A DNA stretch of 41,188 nucleotides from assembly GCF_010093815.1 (NCBI RefSeq), contig NW_022985563.1:22263-63450 (forward strand), written 5' to 3'. Positions within the stretch are counted from its first letter, which is position 1. Every line of letters begins with the position of its first letter. The stretch comes from Pseudovirgaria hyperparasitica (taxonomy: Eukaryota > Ascomycota > Dothideomycetes > Acrospermales > Acrospermaceae). This document shows, in pieces, positions 11,803 to 23,600 of the stretch. The notes under the pieces are model-generated. The model saw only the letters and a list, made by a program, of their open reading frames with translations. It was not told the DNA's origin and searched no databases. Made by a program: the position numbers and the translations under genes.

Positions 11803-12722
11803 GGTTGTAACTAATGCTAGGAAGGATTAGAATGCGAGAAAAGGTTCCTAGCACTTCAGCCTGGGCGCCTCTATCTATAGATTTTCTAGCGCGACTCTTG
11901 GCACGTATCACGCGCGTAATATAGACATTCTAACTTAAGGAATTATAGAAAAGATATAATATTTCATCTAGCGCCCGCTAGTGCTCTAACTAGAACCCTA
12001 GCTTAAAAAAATATATTTTATAATATAAAAAGATAACTAGAACCTAATTTAAAAACGATGTCTACCGAGACAATGCTATGTTTGTTAGCATCTTACTTGC
12101 TGAAGCCCAATAGTTTTAGTTGCAACCCATAAGATCTCCCAGGCTTGGTCTGAGTTGAAGTATAATGGGACCTAGGTAGGTCTCAGACTGCTCCGTTGGG
12201 GACTGTGGATATATGCTGGGGCCACCAGCTAAGAGGAAGTTGTAGTGCGTATGTGTATATATTGACATAATCGACAGATGTTCAAATCAAGACTGACTAG
12301 AGTGAGGTCATCACCTAGGTGTACATGTACATGGCAAGTCCCGAGTCCCCGAACCACCACTAATAGCAATTGGTCGCCATGGTATGGCTAGTCATGTGTG
12401 GACTAAATGTGCATGACCACACTAAGTCGTATAGATTCTCTGTATCTGAACAAGTGTCGTGTTGGGAGTTTACATATATAGATCTAGAGGTGTGCTTGAT
12501 TTTCAGTACATATGATGGCTGACGGAAAGATATATGGTATCAAGTTCGACATCGTGTATTCATATGTGCATGAGAGTTTCTCCTAGTCGACGGCCGGTGA
12601 AGTAACGAGGTCATTCCGCGTTGTATCATCCTAATTAGTGCTTCGTTGCCTCATCAAATTTCGTAACACATTCCGATGACTGCCACAGGGGCAAAACGAT
12701 GTTAAGGGAAATCCCATCATTG
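11803..12722. other. Intergenic region upstream of the APH-like gene and downstream of OPI1
   Basis: About 0.9 kb without a supported gene. 11930-12050 is TA-rich and looks like a small RIP-mutated relic. The rest has ordinary composition. It should contain the promoter of the APH-like gene and the 3' end of OPI1. I see no clear regulatory motif. Confidence 0.5.
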
Positions 12723-14372
12723 TCATTGCTCGATCGCTATGGGCTTTGCAGGACCAGACTTTTCCTCACCTTGGATAGTCGAAGGCGTTGCCACTTGCAT
12801 CTGCTGCTCTGCTCGCGGTGTTCTGTCTCGATCCATCTGTTCTATGACTTCGACGGGTGCGTGGCTGCTGCTGCTGCCTTCCAACGGTGCCCGTCCCATT
12901 CTACTGAGCCATGATTCTGCGCTTTCGATTGTACCGCCAATCACAGCGGCAACTTGTGCCATCACCTCAAGACTTTCTTGAGCGAACACGAGCATGTGGT
13001 GCGTTGTCGTGGCTTCGTAAGGTGTTGTACTTGCTGTGCTCCCAGAGTCAGATTGTTGTATCCTCTGCCACCGGACAGGTGCAGACATGACTTGACCGCG
13101 AACAACGCGACTGGCATTATCAGGTAATGCCCCCCACGTGTACTTGATCACGGATTGCATGACATGGTGTAACATCTTCCAAATGTTGCCTCCTAGCCTT
13201 TTCATCTCATCAGCAAGCTGGCGTGACCTCTCTTCTTCTTCAGCTGGTAAGCGTATAGCGCCATCACCGGTGGCAATGTCGGCTGACTCTTGTGCTGCTC
13301 TTCGATTGTCCTCATAGTCTCGCAGTAGACTCTTTAGACACTCCATTGATTCGCCAAGCTTCTCGGTAAAATGTTTTAATAGACTCATACAGAACTTGAG
13401 TCTTTCGAGCGATTCCTTGTGTAAAGCCGCGCCGAGCCCAGAAGTAGTCATGATTAATTGTGTGGACCAGTTGAGCTTCTGTTCAGGTCCGGGGCTTGTG
13501 GAGTTGATTTGTGTTGATGCCTTCTCTTCATAGGTGGGTGAGCGATTGTCATCGTATGCTGGTAGGGACTCGGTGTAGGAACTCGTCGAGTCGTTCCGAA
13601 TCCGCGAACTAGCGGGTAATTGACGACCTCGTTCGATAACCGCATCATCACCTTTCTCAATCCGCCTTCGCTTACCAGCACCCTCGTCTTGGGCCTCCAG
13701 GTCGCTTGGTCGTCGGTGTTCCCCCAAGTATCTGCGTATGCCAACTTCCATACCAGTCCTGCGCCCCATCGAACTGATAGTGTTTGTAACCGGGGTACCA
13801 ACGTTTCTTTCAATATACTCGGCACTATCGCGTACGATGCGAGGGGAGTAATTTTTCGTCAAGGCATATGCAGTCAGCGAGCCGTTTATCGTGGTACCGA
13901 GCCAAGGGTGACTCGTGGTCAACAATCTGAGAAGAGGCTCCCTGTCACATTCCTTCCCAATATCTTGCGTGATTATCGGAGGTACTTTACTACCTCTTGA
14001 CGGTGGTTTGGAGAGTCCACACATGGCTTCAGCCGCAAGACGCACATCCGGGTCGTCGATAGAGACAGCACTTGGCACCCTCGACATTAGTGTCGCCTCT
14101 TCAACGCCTAACGATGCATCCATAGCCATTGATCCCCCAATCGTACCCGTGGGAACAGTCGGAAAGTTGATATGGCTAAAGGTGTCTCGTCCCAGCCAGG
14201 TGTCGCCATTTGACCGAGGAGGTAAGTGTAATGAGTCTAATTTCGGGAGATGTAGGTTGGATGATGGACGATCCACCGGAGGTTCTGAAGTTGGTACTGG
14301 AGGTAGAAATATTGTACTAGGGTCATGCGAGTAGGCTGGCGGACGATGGTGTTGCTGCCGCTGCTCCATCAT
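12723..14372 (-). CDS. OPI1: Opi1-type transcriptional repressor of phospholipid synthesis, 549 aa
   Basis: Opi1 is the fungal repressor of inositol- and choline-responsive phospholipid genes. In yeast it is held at the ER membrane by phosphatidic acid and enters the nucleus when inositol is present. The family blocks are visible: DPDVRLAAEAM (108-118), PLLRLLTTSHPWLGTTINGS (146-165), YSPRIV..AEYIERNVGTPV (175-195), SSMGRRTGMEVGIRRYLG (200-217), a basic patch KRRRIEK (234-240), ESLPAYDDNRSPTYEE (268-283), and the Leu-rich segment SGLGAALHKESLERLKFCMS (311-330). Low-complexity Pro/Ser and Gln-rich ends are typical. It is uninterrupted and starts with two adjacent Met codons. It is transcribed away from the mitochondrial gene at 15535. 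Two ICRE-type motifs lie upstream. The family call is from remembered motifs, not a search. Confidence 0.85.
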   Translation of the reverse strand: MMEQRQQHHRPPAYSHDPSTIFLPPVPTSEPPVDRPSSNLHLPKLDSLHLPPRSNGDTWLGRDTFSHINFPTVPTGTIGGSMAMDASLGVEEATLMSRVPSAVSIDDPDVRLAAEAMCGLSKPPSRGSKVPPIITQDIGKECDREPLLRLLTTSHPWLGTTINGSLTAYALTKNYSPRIVRDSAEYIERNVGTPVTNTISSMGRRTGMEVGIRRYLGEHRRPSDLEAQDEGAGKRRRIEKGDDAVIERGRQLPASSRIRNDSTSSYTESLPAYDDNRSPTYEEKASTQINSTSPGPEQKLNWSTQLIMTTSGLGAALHKESLERLKFCMSLLKHFTEKLGESMECLKSLLRDYEDNRRAAQESADIATGDGAIRLPAEEEERSRQLADEMKRLGGNIWKMLHHVMQSVIKYTWGALPDNASRVVRGQVMSAPVRWQRIQQSDSGSTASTTPYEATTTHHMLVFAQESLEVMAQVAAVIGGTIESAESWLSRMGRAPLEGSSSSHAPVEVIEQMDRDRTPRAEQQMQVATPSTIQGEEKSGPAKPIAIEQ

Positions 14373-14767
14373 ACCGTCGCAAATATAAATGAATGGGTGA
14401 GCACAGGCGGTGAGACAACATTCAAGAGTAAGGGGTGAGTTATTGAGATGTCGAGGCCATGATTAGCGGGCTAGGTGTGCGACGAAAGACGGATATCGTC
14501 AGGCTGATTTAAGGCCGTGAGTGATAGTGATGGTGGGAGAGACATCAGACACGGGAAGGAAGAGAGCTGGCGAACGGCATGTGATCGTGATGGAACCAAG
14601 CATTCACCCGAATTTTCTAGTGTAAGCTCCACCTGCAATCCTATGATACCGCATGGGCGATAAAGACGCAATCGCAGGCCGATTTGATAGATGTATTAGG
14701 CTACGTTTGCAGCACGGCTTCGCTGTTGAGTCTACACGTTTTAAGCTCCATTCCTTTAGCCCTCCGA

Positions 14768-14777
14768 CATGTGAAAA
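14768..14777 (-). promoter_or_regulatory. ICRE/UAS-INO-like motif upstream of OPI1
   Basis: CATGTGAAAA reads TTTTCACATG on the minus strand, an exact fit to the yeast inositol/choline-responsive element WYTTCAYRTG, about 395 bp upstream of the OPI1 start. In yeast the element is bound by the bHLH pair Ino2/Ino4. Function here is inferred. Confidence 0.45.
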
Positions 14778-15060
14778 GGATTAGAGACCGCAATGGTTAT
14801 TATGCTTGGCAAACGTTGTCTATCTTTGCAATCAGAGGGGTGGAGTTGACCACAGTAATGGGCGTCGCGCGATCTTCATTGTGACTCTTAGCAATCCCAT
14901 CCTCCTCGAGGTCCCTCCCAGCATACCTGTCATCTCATTCGCACCATGACTGTCTTTAGGATTATCATACTACTATCGGATAATACGTCTGCAACTGGGG
15001 CACATGCTCGCGCTACTATTAAGTCCGCACCCCCACCAACTCATATACATACTAAGCGAC

Positions 15061-15076
15061 CACGTGTTTTCACATG
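15061..15076 (+). promoter_or_regulatory. E-box CACGTG abutting a second ICRE-like motif
   Basis: CACGTG (15061-15066) is followed directly by TTTTCACATG (15067-15076), the same 10-mer as at 14768-14777 in the other orientation and again an exact WYTTCAYRTG match. It lies about 690 bp from OPI1 and 460 bp from the start of the mitochondrial gene. Confidence 0.45.
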
Positions 15077-15534
15077 TACTTATATATTTTATATATTATT
15101 ATATTTACTACTAGTATTATATACCTAATAGATATTATATTTGAATACCCTCTTTAAATACCTCTAGACTATATTAAGTAGCTTAGTACTAACTTTCCTA
15201 AGATTCTCTAATCTTTATTTGGTTTTTTCTATCTTAAGTTCTAGGCTATATATAGTTATTATATTAAAATTAAAATATAAGTCTAATTAGATAGAAGAAG
15301 ATATTATAACTAGTATATAAAAGAAGATAGTATGACTAGATAAAATCTATTAATTATACGATTAGCCTCCTATCTACTTTAGAAGAAATGCAGAGCGGGT
15401 AGTTGTCTAACGTAGAGCCACTTAGCCACTTTCAGCTAGACTCATACCCATCGGTCGTAACACTTCCAAGACACGCCAATGAAGACTCTCGACGCGAACG
15501 ATATATTCTCATATACCCGGCAGTTCGTACAGTT

Positions 15535-16673
15535 ATGGCTTCGCTTTCGCGGGGTCTCCGTGCTCCAACAAGAGCAGCGTGTCAATTCCAGAATGTGATT
15601 GCATTGTCTGTGCCTCAACGACAATTTTCTGCGCGAGCTGCCGCCTTTCCAACCTTCCTCGATAGCCCCAATGTCGAATTGAACACCGCTTTTTTGCAAT
15701 TTCGCGATAAACATCTCCTACCATACTATCTCAACAGAAAACAGTACAGGCTTGCCACGAGTGAAAAGTCCCGGCACATGCTTGAGCTAGATCCCATCGC
15801 CATTAAAGTTGGCAAGGCAGATACTACCCTGACGCATTTCGGTGGCCTTACGAAACTCCCCAAACGAAAACCCGCCATACACCACTTCATATCTTTAATG
15901 AAATCGGAAGAAGACTGGCATAATCTCGTGTTGCTGCTCGAAGGGCTTGAGGGTACCGAGAATGGGCTCAGCAAAGCCCTGAAGGTTACCGTTCTGCATA
16001 AGATCATCAACGAAGACAAATTCTCCATTCTTGTCAAAATTGTAGGGAATCCCGAGAAGTACGGCTTCCGCTTGACCGACCCAGACATCTCCGAGGGTGT
16101 CATAACCGCAATTCACCAACACGCCTCCCTTCACGCGTGGGATTCACAACGAGTGAGGCACGCCTTCAAGGCAGCGGACCAATTTGTGGACTTATCAACA
16201 CGCGACTTCTACCGTGCTGATCCTACCGTACAACGGAACCCACACTTGATCGCTTCCGCGTTGGAAATGATCACGAAACTCATCAGTCTTGGGGTCGCCG
16301 GAGACCTAGAAAAAGCTAGGGGCCGTGAGTATGCAGAGCGCTTCATGGCAGTGGTGAAGCAAGAGAATCTATGGAAGGTATATACCCGTTCATAGCACAT
16401 ATAATGCTATCAGAGTGGCAGCTAATCCGTGGACTTCAGAAAAATGACCTCATGCCTAAATCGCACATGAGGTGGCAACGATATTGGTTGCCGCCAGTCA
16501 TTGGGATGTGGAACGCAGTGAAACAAGCCCTCGCTGTAGCGGAGGAGATCAAATTGGAAGATCGGCAGTTGACCCAAGATGTTGAAGAAAACTTGAGATT
16601 ACAGCTTGCGGAGGTCAAGCTGACATCGCGAGTCTTGACACATGATCTGGAAAGCTGTGGATGGCTATTCTGA
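15535..16673 (+). CDS. Mitochondrial protein of unknown function, 358 aa, one intron
   Basis: I do not recognise this protein. Exon 1 is 15535-16377, the intron is 16378-16439 (GTATAT donor, CTAAT branch site, TTCAG acceptor, 62 bp) and exon 2 is 16440-16673. The join is in phase 0 and reads NLWK/KNDLMPK. I chose the ATG at 15535 because the protein then begins MASLSRGLRAPTRAACQF and continues through RQFSARAAAFP, a typical mitochondrial presequence (Arg, Ser and Ala rich, no acids). The longer reading from 15403 would put a different, less plausible stretch in front. The rest is soluble and helical, with no transmembrane segment seen. Matrix location is inferred from the presequence. Confidence 0.7.
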
Positions 16674-17646
16674 TATAGACAGTATCTTCTAGGAGAAGTA
16701 CGAAGTAATCGAGTAGAATATTGGCACATTTAGTCGGTGTAAAGAAATGGCATGTGTCGACCATATGTGTGTGCACTGCGTTGTACATGGTTTTGATAGA
16801 TAAACGCTTTATATAGTATAGGTAGCTGGCTGAGATGTGAGATGGGCGAAGACGTACGCGCTCATAAATTCACACCTGTTCATCAGAAACCCTCCTTTTA
16901 TGGATCTGATATAGCTCTCTCTGCAGGTTAGGAGTGCAAGGTTTTAGCTAACGCCTTGGTCCGCCTGAAGGTGCAAGTAAATACGTGAATGGGCTGACCG
17001 TAGGTGCAAAAGTAACGCTAATACCCCCGACGCCAAATAGGTCGGTAGGGGAAGAGTATGAGTATCGAAAGAGATCATTAATCTTCATAAAGGGACAGTA
17101 TGTATTTGATACATGGGCAACAAGGGGTTGCAAATGTCGTGGATCGTCTCCTACCAAAAGTCACTCATTTCACCCGCCTCTATAACCATACGTAGCTTTA
17201 TTCCACTAGAACTCTAGAGCTATAATGTTATTATATACCCCTTTCTATAAGTTTAAAGGGAATATAAATATAGTAAAAATATGTGATTAGTAATGCCTTC
17301 ACCTAAAATTGGAGACTCGGAACAAGCCATGACTTTTACAAACCTTAGGAGGTTGGGAGATGGACGAACAAAGACGCTGATTCCAGAGGAGTCCGGTCTA
17401 AGTGGGAAACTACTCTGTCCACGCCCCAAAACCATGTATGATAGGGTTGGTAACATTTTCATCTTAGATGCACTATCTAGTATTACAGCTCTACTTATAC
17501 GACTTTTCCGTCTTATATGCATTCGCCAAGTTTGCATATCATTGTACAACACTTTCTCAACCTTTTGCACCATGTCGGCCGAGCAAATCTGAATATAGCG
17601 AAGTAGAGCATAAGGTACGTATTCCTCTTTGGTGGTAGCTCTACAC
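16674..17646. other. Intergenic region between the mitochondrial gene and NUP145 (convergent)
   Basis: About 0.97 kb with no supported gene. It should carry both 3' UTRs and the transcription ends. 17195-17290 is TA-rich. Short ORFs exist on both strands but have no recognisable motifs, and the longest minus-strand one overlaps the NUP145 3' end in another frame. Confidence 0.5.
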
Positions 17647-20600
17647 TCAACGAGCATAGGCGAGTACTCCCCGAAAATATTCCACTCCCCTTTCGCGTGC
17701 ACACCTTAGCCAGCCATCTTCCATAAGCGGCAACTTCACGATCTCGCTCTTGCTAATGGCGTCTTCACTTTGTACCCAGCCGGCTGTGATTCGTGCCATC
17801 TCCCAGACCGCCGCCCGCTCTTGTAGCCCCAGTTTGCCGTCCTCCAGGGTCTTGGTCATTTCAGATAGTGCGGCGACCAGGCGTTTCAGCACCATACCAC
17901 GCTCTTCTTTCAAGACTGTCCCACGTGTAATAGCTCCACGCCCGGTGTCCATCAGATAGATGAAGTCGAGGTATATCTGCCCACCTTGGCTCCAGTAACG
18001 CATGGTATTGCCAGTTCCTCCTGAAACAGCATCCTTGCCACATGTCGGCTTCCTGTGACTCTGCGGACGCTCGAATGCGCCAAGAAGTTGGCGAAGGATG
18101 ACATAGTCTCGCGAAATTATGGCAGAGGGTGCGACCACAGTGCATAGTACGTCATGTGCAGCAAAGTAGTCTGCGGCAGCCAAAAGGTGTTGAATCTCTA
18201 GGGTAGGATCCTGTAAGACCGCACGTGCATAAAGAGCCTTGGCGGAGTGTAGCCAATGCAATGGAAGTTGCAGAGTAGTGATCAGCAGTTCGCAATCAGA
18301 CTTCAGTCGTTCATGTGCTGGTGAGGGGTCGGGCGTCGTCGGCAGGATCTCGAAATCGCCAGACTTCAATGTGAGAACTCTCCTTATGTTTGATTCGCGG
18401 AGGCTAGCACTGGAGAGATGCAAGTAAACAAATATGGAAGTCTTCCAGGCTTGAGTATCTTCGAGCATGGCTCCATATGTCAGGGTCAAGTCGTCAGATA
18501 TGGCAACAGCGCCATGAGGGTCGCTTCCAATGCTGACGCTCTGCATTGAAGAGGTAGAGGACACCATGCTTGCGTCCAGTTTCGCTCGTTTTTGTTGCAC
18601 TGGAAGCTTGATTTCCTTGCGAGTACGTAGTAGTGTAATGAGCTGCCAGCTCAGGCGGGCATCCAGAGGGTTCCCCGAGGCATTAGCCGGTGCCAGGATC
18701 TCTTCAACATTGATTGGGATGTCCTTGAACTGTACAGCGTACAATTTGAGCAAACCCCATAGCAGATCTTCAATATGATCGGCAGCGCAGCCGCTGGACC
18801 TGTTGGTTTGCTGCTCCTCAGCAAACCATGGCACTGGCTTCACATATTCTCGGCCCTCTCGTAAGTCGCTTTCGTACTGTGCCACAGCCATCGCAATATC
18901 TTCTGATGGTAAAGTGCCATACCAAAGACGAAGGCCAAAGGCGCGACGCCAGTCCATTTTGAAGCGTGAGCTAATCCTGAAAGTGGTCGCTTTGTTTTCC
19001 GGCCCAGAGCCGCTTTTGCCATCAGAAGTAGAGCAGTTACCTGCTAAGAGTTCGTAAATTGCACGAATTGTGTCTGTCATCTCAGATAGTACATTAAGAG
19101 TCCTCCACTCTTCAAGCTGACTACCAATCTCACGCCGCATTGATTCGGAGCCGCCAATCTGAGCTACCATTGTAGCAAGATGTAAATTGCGCCCTTCGAG
19201 AAGTGAAATACACGCATCCGAGATGTTATGCGCAGACAATTGTTGAAGAGCTTTTGTCTCCGAGACATTTGTCCTCTCCGCATGACTATCAGCGTCGACT
19301 TGTACGATGGACTGCCAGAATTCGGACAGGCGATCTTTTCGAAAAAGGGTCTCATATGCTGCAGACCGAGACTGGGGCATTGCTTCAGCTGTTTCTAAGT
19401 TTGGCTTGTCAAACAGAATGCTAGCCAGGTGCCAGACTTTCTGTTCGTAGGCTCCATCGCTTGTCGAGGTATCGACTCGAGCAGCAAAATCAGCGAAACT
19501 GAAGGGGACGCTGTGCTGTATGTATGGAATGTTATCGTCATCTTTGCGGATTTGGAAGAAGTTCTTTAAGTACACCATGGTGTCTGGGACAGCCTGACGA
19601 AAATTAGTCATGTCTGCGCTTCTTTTCAATACACCAACTTTACATTTTTTGGTACTGCTACTTGCGCGTACCGAATGTCTTTTTGCTCGCCTACCAAAGG
19701 TTGATTTACGTTCACAACCATGCCCTCGTCTAAGGTTGGGGCGTTTGCGTTAATGGCGTAAACTAAGGTACCGTCGGGGCTCCAATGTGGCTTATTGCAC
19801 TCGTGAAAGGCTTTGTCATTTCCGGTCAATTGACTCGCATCTGTGACTTTGGGCTTCTTTGTGAAGGGGATCTATTGGACAGAGGGTTCAGCAATCATAT
19901 CTTAGTTTCATGTTTACATACACTTGTTAAGCCATCCAGTAGGCAAAGAAAGGTCCACTAATAGCCCAAGCTTCGTAGGTGGTAGATGGCGAACATACGA
20001 GATTAAGGGAGTCAAACCTTTGAGCAGAGTCCATCTACATTTATTTTCGGTTGAGAATTAATAAGTGGCTTCTCGTCGCGTCCATAAAGGGAATTCATTA
20101 TATCCATACTGGTGCGGAATGGTTTATCCTCGTCACTCAGTTTTTTCGGTTCGTGGAAGCTTAATTGTTTCTGCTGGAGAACGGTGCCTTGGGACTCTCT
20201 CAAAGCTTGTCGATCGCGCTTCGTGGGGCTGACGGTAAGTTGGAGCTGGGTAGTCCAATTATCTTGAAAGTCTACTAACTTCTTACTCGGTGTGCCTACC
20301 AGAGATCGACCTGTGCGACTTGTCTTGAGGATCGACTTTGGCGGACCCAAGCATTTCGTGGTCATTGCAGCAGCTGTAAGATGCTCCATGGTGGGTGCAG
20401 GTACGGGAAAGGATCCTGCCATTTCTTGATCCTTGTCCAACACCGATTCCCTCACGTCGAATGTGTCCCCATCTGGACCATTTTCAGGGAAAGAACCCAT
20501 GGAGCGCTCATCTAAAAAAGACCGAGTGCTGTTGAGAGTATCGTCATGATCGTCAGCGTTGTGGTCCACCATAGGTTCATCTTCGAACCCGCCGGGAACG

Positions 20601-23600
20601 CTAGTCTTTCTTCGTCGCTGAAATTCAAATGTGTCGTCAAGCTCGGAGTCTACATCGCTGAAACCACTCAGGTCGTCCGCTGTGATTGTGGACAAGGGAG
20701 TCCTAACAGGCGTGCGAGTTTTTGGCGTTGGGGTGTCTGGAGGAGCGCTTAGCATGCTCGATTCCAAATCATCCTCCACGTTGCTGTCGTCTCCTTCAAA
20801 ATCCATGCCGTATTTCGTGAAGTGGTCGACTCTAAAAGTCCATATACCTGTTTTCATGTCATAGTTGACAAATTGGGTATCAGGAACGCGCTTCAGTCTA
20901 GACACATGCTTCTCGAAACGGGGACCTTTGTTCTCATGAACTGGTAACCTCCCAGCTTTAGCACGAGGCCAAGAATTCTCAAGCACAATAGTGGAAGGGA
21001 CATTCATCCCCATGCCGCGCGGGGGCTTTTTAACCGGACCGTCCCCAGAATACACAGAGGCAGATCGGACTTCAATCTCAACAATACCGCCAGTGATCTT
21101 GTCCAATGGTGTTGAAGAAAGATCAGCTTCACTGAAGATGACCTTGCCCGTGTTCACTCGACCTACCGTAAAATCTTTCACGTGCTTCAGCTGGTCACGG
21201 CTCATCTTTCGCAACTCAGCTATAGACGGTATCGTAAAGTATTCTGCGGGCTCTTTGTCTTTCATTGATTCCAGGGGATTTGGTTTAGCAGACTGTGCGG
21301 ATGACGACATGTTCTCGGGTACGCTTGCTAAAGCCTTGCCATTGATAGAATCTCCTTCGGCATGGCTAAAGCCATGGACAGCTCCATTAGGCTTTGTAGC
21401 ACTATCTTCGGCGGTAGTGCGCACTAAAGCTTGACTGTCACCTATTTCTGAAGTTTCAGTTCCAGCGCTCGTAGCAAAAGTCACACTCTTTACGTTTTTA
21501 GTGTTCTTGAGTGGGCTTGGTGCGATACCATTGTTGACTTCAGCCGGCGTGAATAGATGGTGAGAGCCGTTCACGTTGCGATTGATGTGGAGCCGTTTCA
21601 GGCTACCTGAAGCATAACCGCGCGGGCTCGCAGTGAACGCTCCAGGGGAGAGGATGCTGTCATCCGGTGTGAAGGAACCTCTAAGGTTGCTAGTGGAAAA
21701 GCTCTTGCCCAAAGACCTACTAAAGCTGGAGCCGTTCAGCAAGTTGGAAGCAAAGCTACCGGGACTAGCATTACTGGCAGCACTGCCAGGGGTACCATAG
21801 GTTGAGTAAGAGAAACCGAAACCAGTGGGCGGACGCTTTTGAGGGGTGATGAGACGAGTTGAAGCAGCCGGGTTCAACTTGTGTTGCGGTAGAATGGCAT
21901 TTTTTTTGGCCATGTGGTTGCCTTTGAGGGGGGTCGCAATTGGGCCAACACTCTGAGATGGATTCTCGAGATGTGCAAAGAGCTGCTCGTTGCCATAGGG
22001 CAAGTTGTCGAGGCTAGCCACCAAGCCTTGAGGCCGATTTTGCGTGTTCTGGGAGCCAAACAAGCTGTGGTTCATTTGAGGCTGGGGCTGCTGCTGATGC
22101 TGAGAACCTCCAAAAAGACCTCCATTCGACCCTGTATTTTGCTGTTGAGCTTGATTCTGGCTCCCAAAGAGACCATTACCACCGGTCGAGTTGGTTCCGC
22201 CAAATAATGACAATTTGCCTTGGTTTTGATTCTGCTGGCCGAACAAGCCCGTTGCCTGGTTTTGCTGATTTTGATTGCTCAGGCCACCGAACAGTCCATT
22301 ATTAGTATTGGTCGCTGCCGGCTGCGAACCAAAGAGACCAGTAGTACCTGTGGGCTTTTGGCCAAACAGACCACCGTTTGCAGGTTGATTTTGGTTGTTA
22401 GTAGCACCGAATAAACCACCACCAGTATTCTGTTGTTGACTATTCTGACCAAATAGACTACTTCCAGTCGCTGCGCTCGTTTGGGCACCAAAAAGACCTG
22501 GCTTCGGTGGATTATTGTTGTTTGTCTGACCAAAAGTACCACCGCCTCCAAATAGACCTCCAGAAGGCTGTTGAGCACTTTGCTGCTGATTGTTCTGACC
22601 AAAGCTACTTCCGAATGCAGAATTTGTATTCTGTTGTTGGTTATTTGCTCCGAAACCAGTATTGGTATTTTGTTGCTGTCCGAAGAGACCACTGCCTGTT
22701 GAGGTAGAAGTGCTTTGTCCAAAACCAGTAGTGTTGTTTGTGTTGGAGCCAAATGTACCCGTTCCTGTACTAGCTCCAAATCCTCCAAATGCAGGTTTAT
22801 TTTGAGCCTGATTGTTGTTGTTGTTGGCGCCGAAGAGCCCTCCAGTTGGTGGAACGCTTCCGAAGGCGCCAGTGGCACCATTACTCACTCCAAATCCAGT
22901 GTTGCCACTGCTTGATCCGAACAGTCCACCTCCAGCTGTTCCAGAAGTTGCCGCGCCTCCAAAGAGACCTGAACTAGCTGGTTTGTTCTGACCGAAGAGC
23001 CCACCTGCTGGGGTATTGCCGAACGTGGACGTGTTATTTGCTTGCCCAAAGCCAGCAGGCTGCTGAGGCTGCTGATTATTGTTATTGTTGTTGTTCCCGA
23101 ATAGCCCTCCACCGGTTGTGTTTGTACCAAATCCTCCGGTGGCAGCGGTGTTAGTGGTACCTCCGAAGCCACCAAAACCACTGCTTTGGCCGAACGTACC
23201 ACCTTGTCCATTTGTAGTCCCATATCTCTTGCCCTTATTGTAGTCCACTAGTCTCAGCTCCTCCTGCGAGAAGTTCTTGTATTGATCCATGGTGGATATG
23301 CTTTGATAGGACACGGAGGCAGCGCCGGGAGCTTGTCCATCCTTTTCATTCACAGGCTGGAATGGCACAGCATCTGTCCCATTGTTCTGGGTAGTATTTG
23401 CACCAAAGCCAGTGGACCCACCGCCGAACGTGTTGTTATTGCTTCCAAACCCTGTGTTTGCACTCCCAAAGAGTCCTCCTCCCGTTGGAGTTCCACTTCC
23501 AAAGGTAGGTTTCGCAGTTCCAAAGACACCACCACTGGTGCCTGTGCTACCAAAACCGCCAGATGTTTGGTTGTTGTTCTGGCCGAAGGCGCCGAAGCCT

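Larger units (their letters stand above)
14373..15534. other. Divergent intergenic region between OPI1 and the mitochondrial protein gene
   Basis: About 1.16 kb. The part near OPI1 has ordinary composition and includes the motifs at 14768 and 15061-15076. 15080-15370 is strongly TA-rich and looks like a RIP-mutated relic. Short ORFs here have no recognisable product. It must hold the promoters of both genes. Confidence 0.5.

Noticed and set aside
15403-15534. 44-residue N-terminal extension of the mitochondrial protein
   Set aside because: The downstream Met at 15535 begins a textbook presequence, and the upstream part starts next to TA-rich relic sequence.
17253-17702. 149-codon minus-strand ORF downstream of NUP145
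   Set aside because: Its start lies inside the NUP145 C-terminal exon in another frame, the rest is 3' flank, and it has no recognisable motif.
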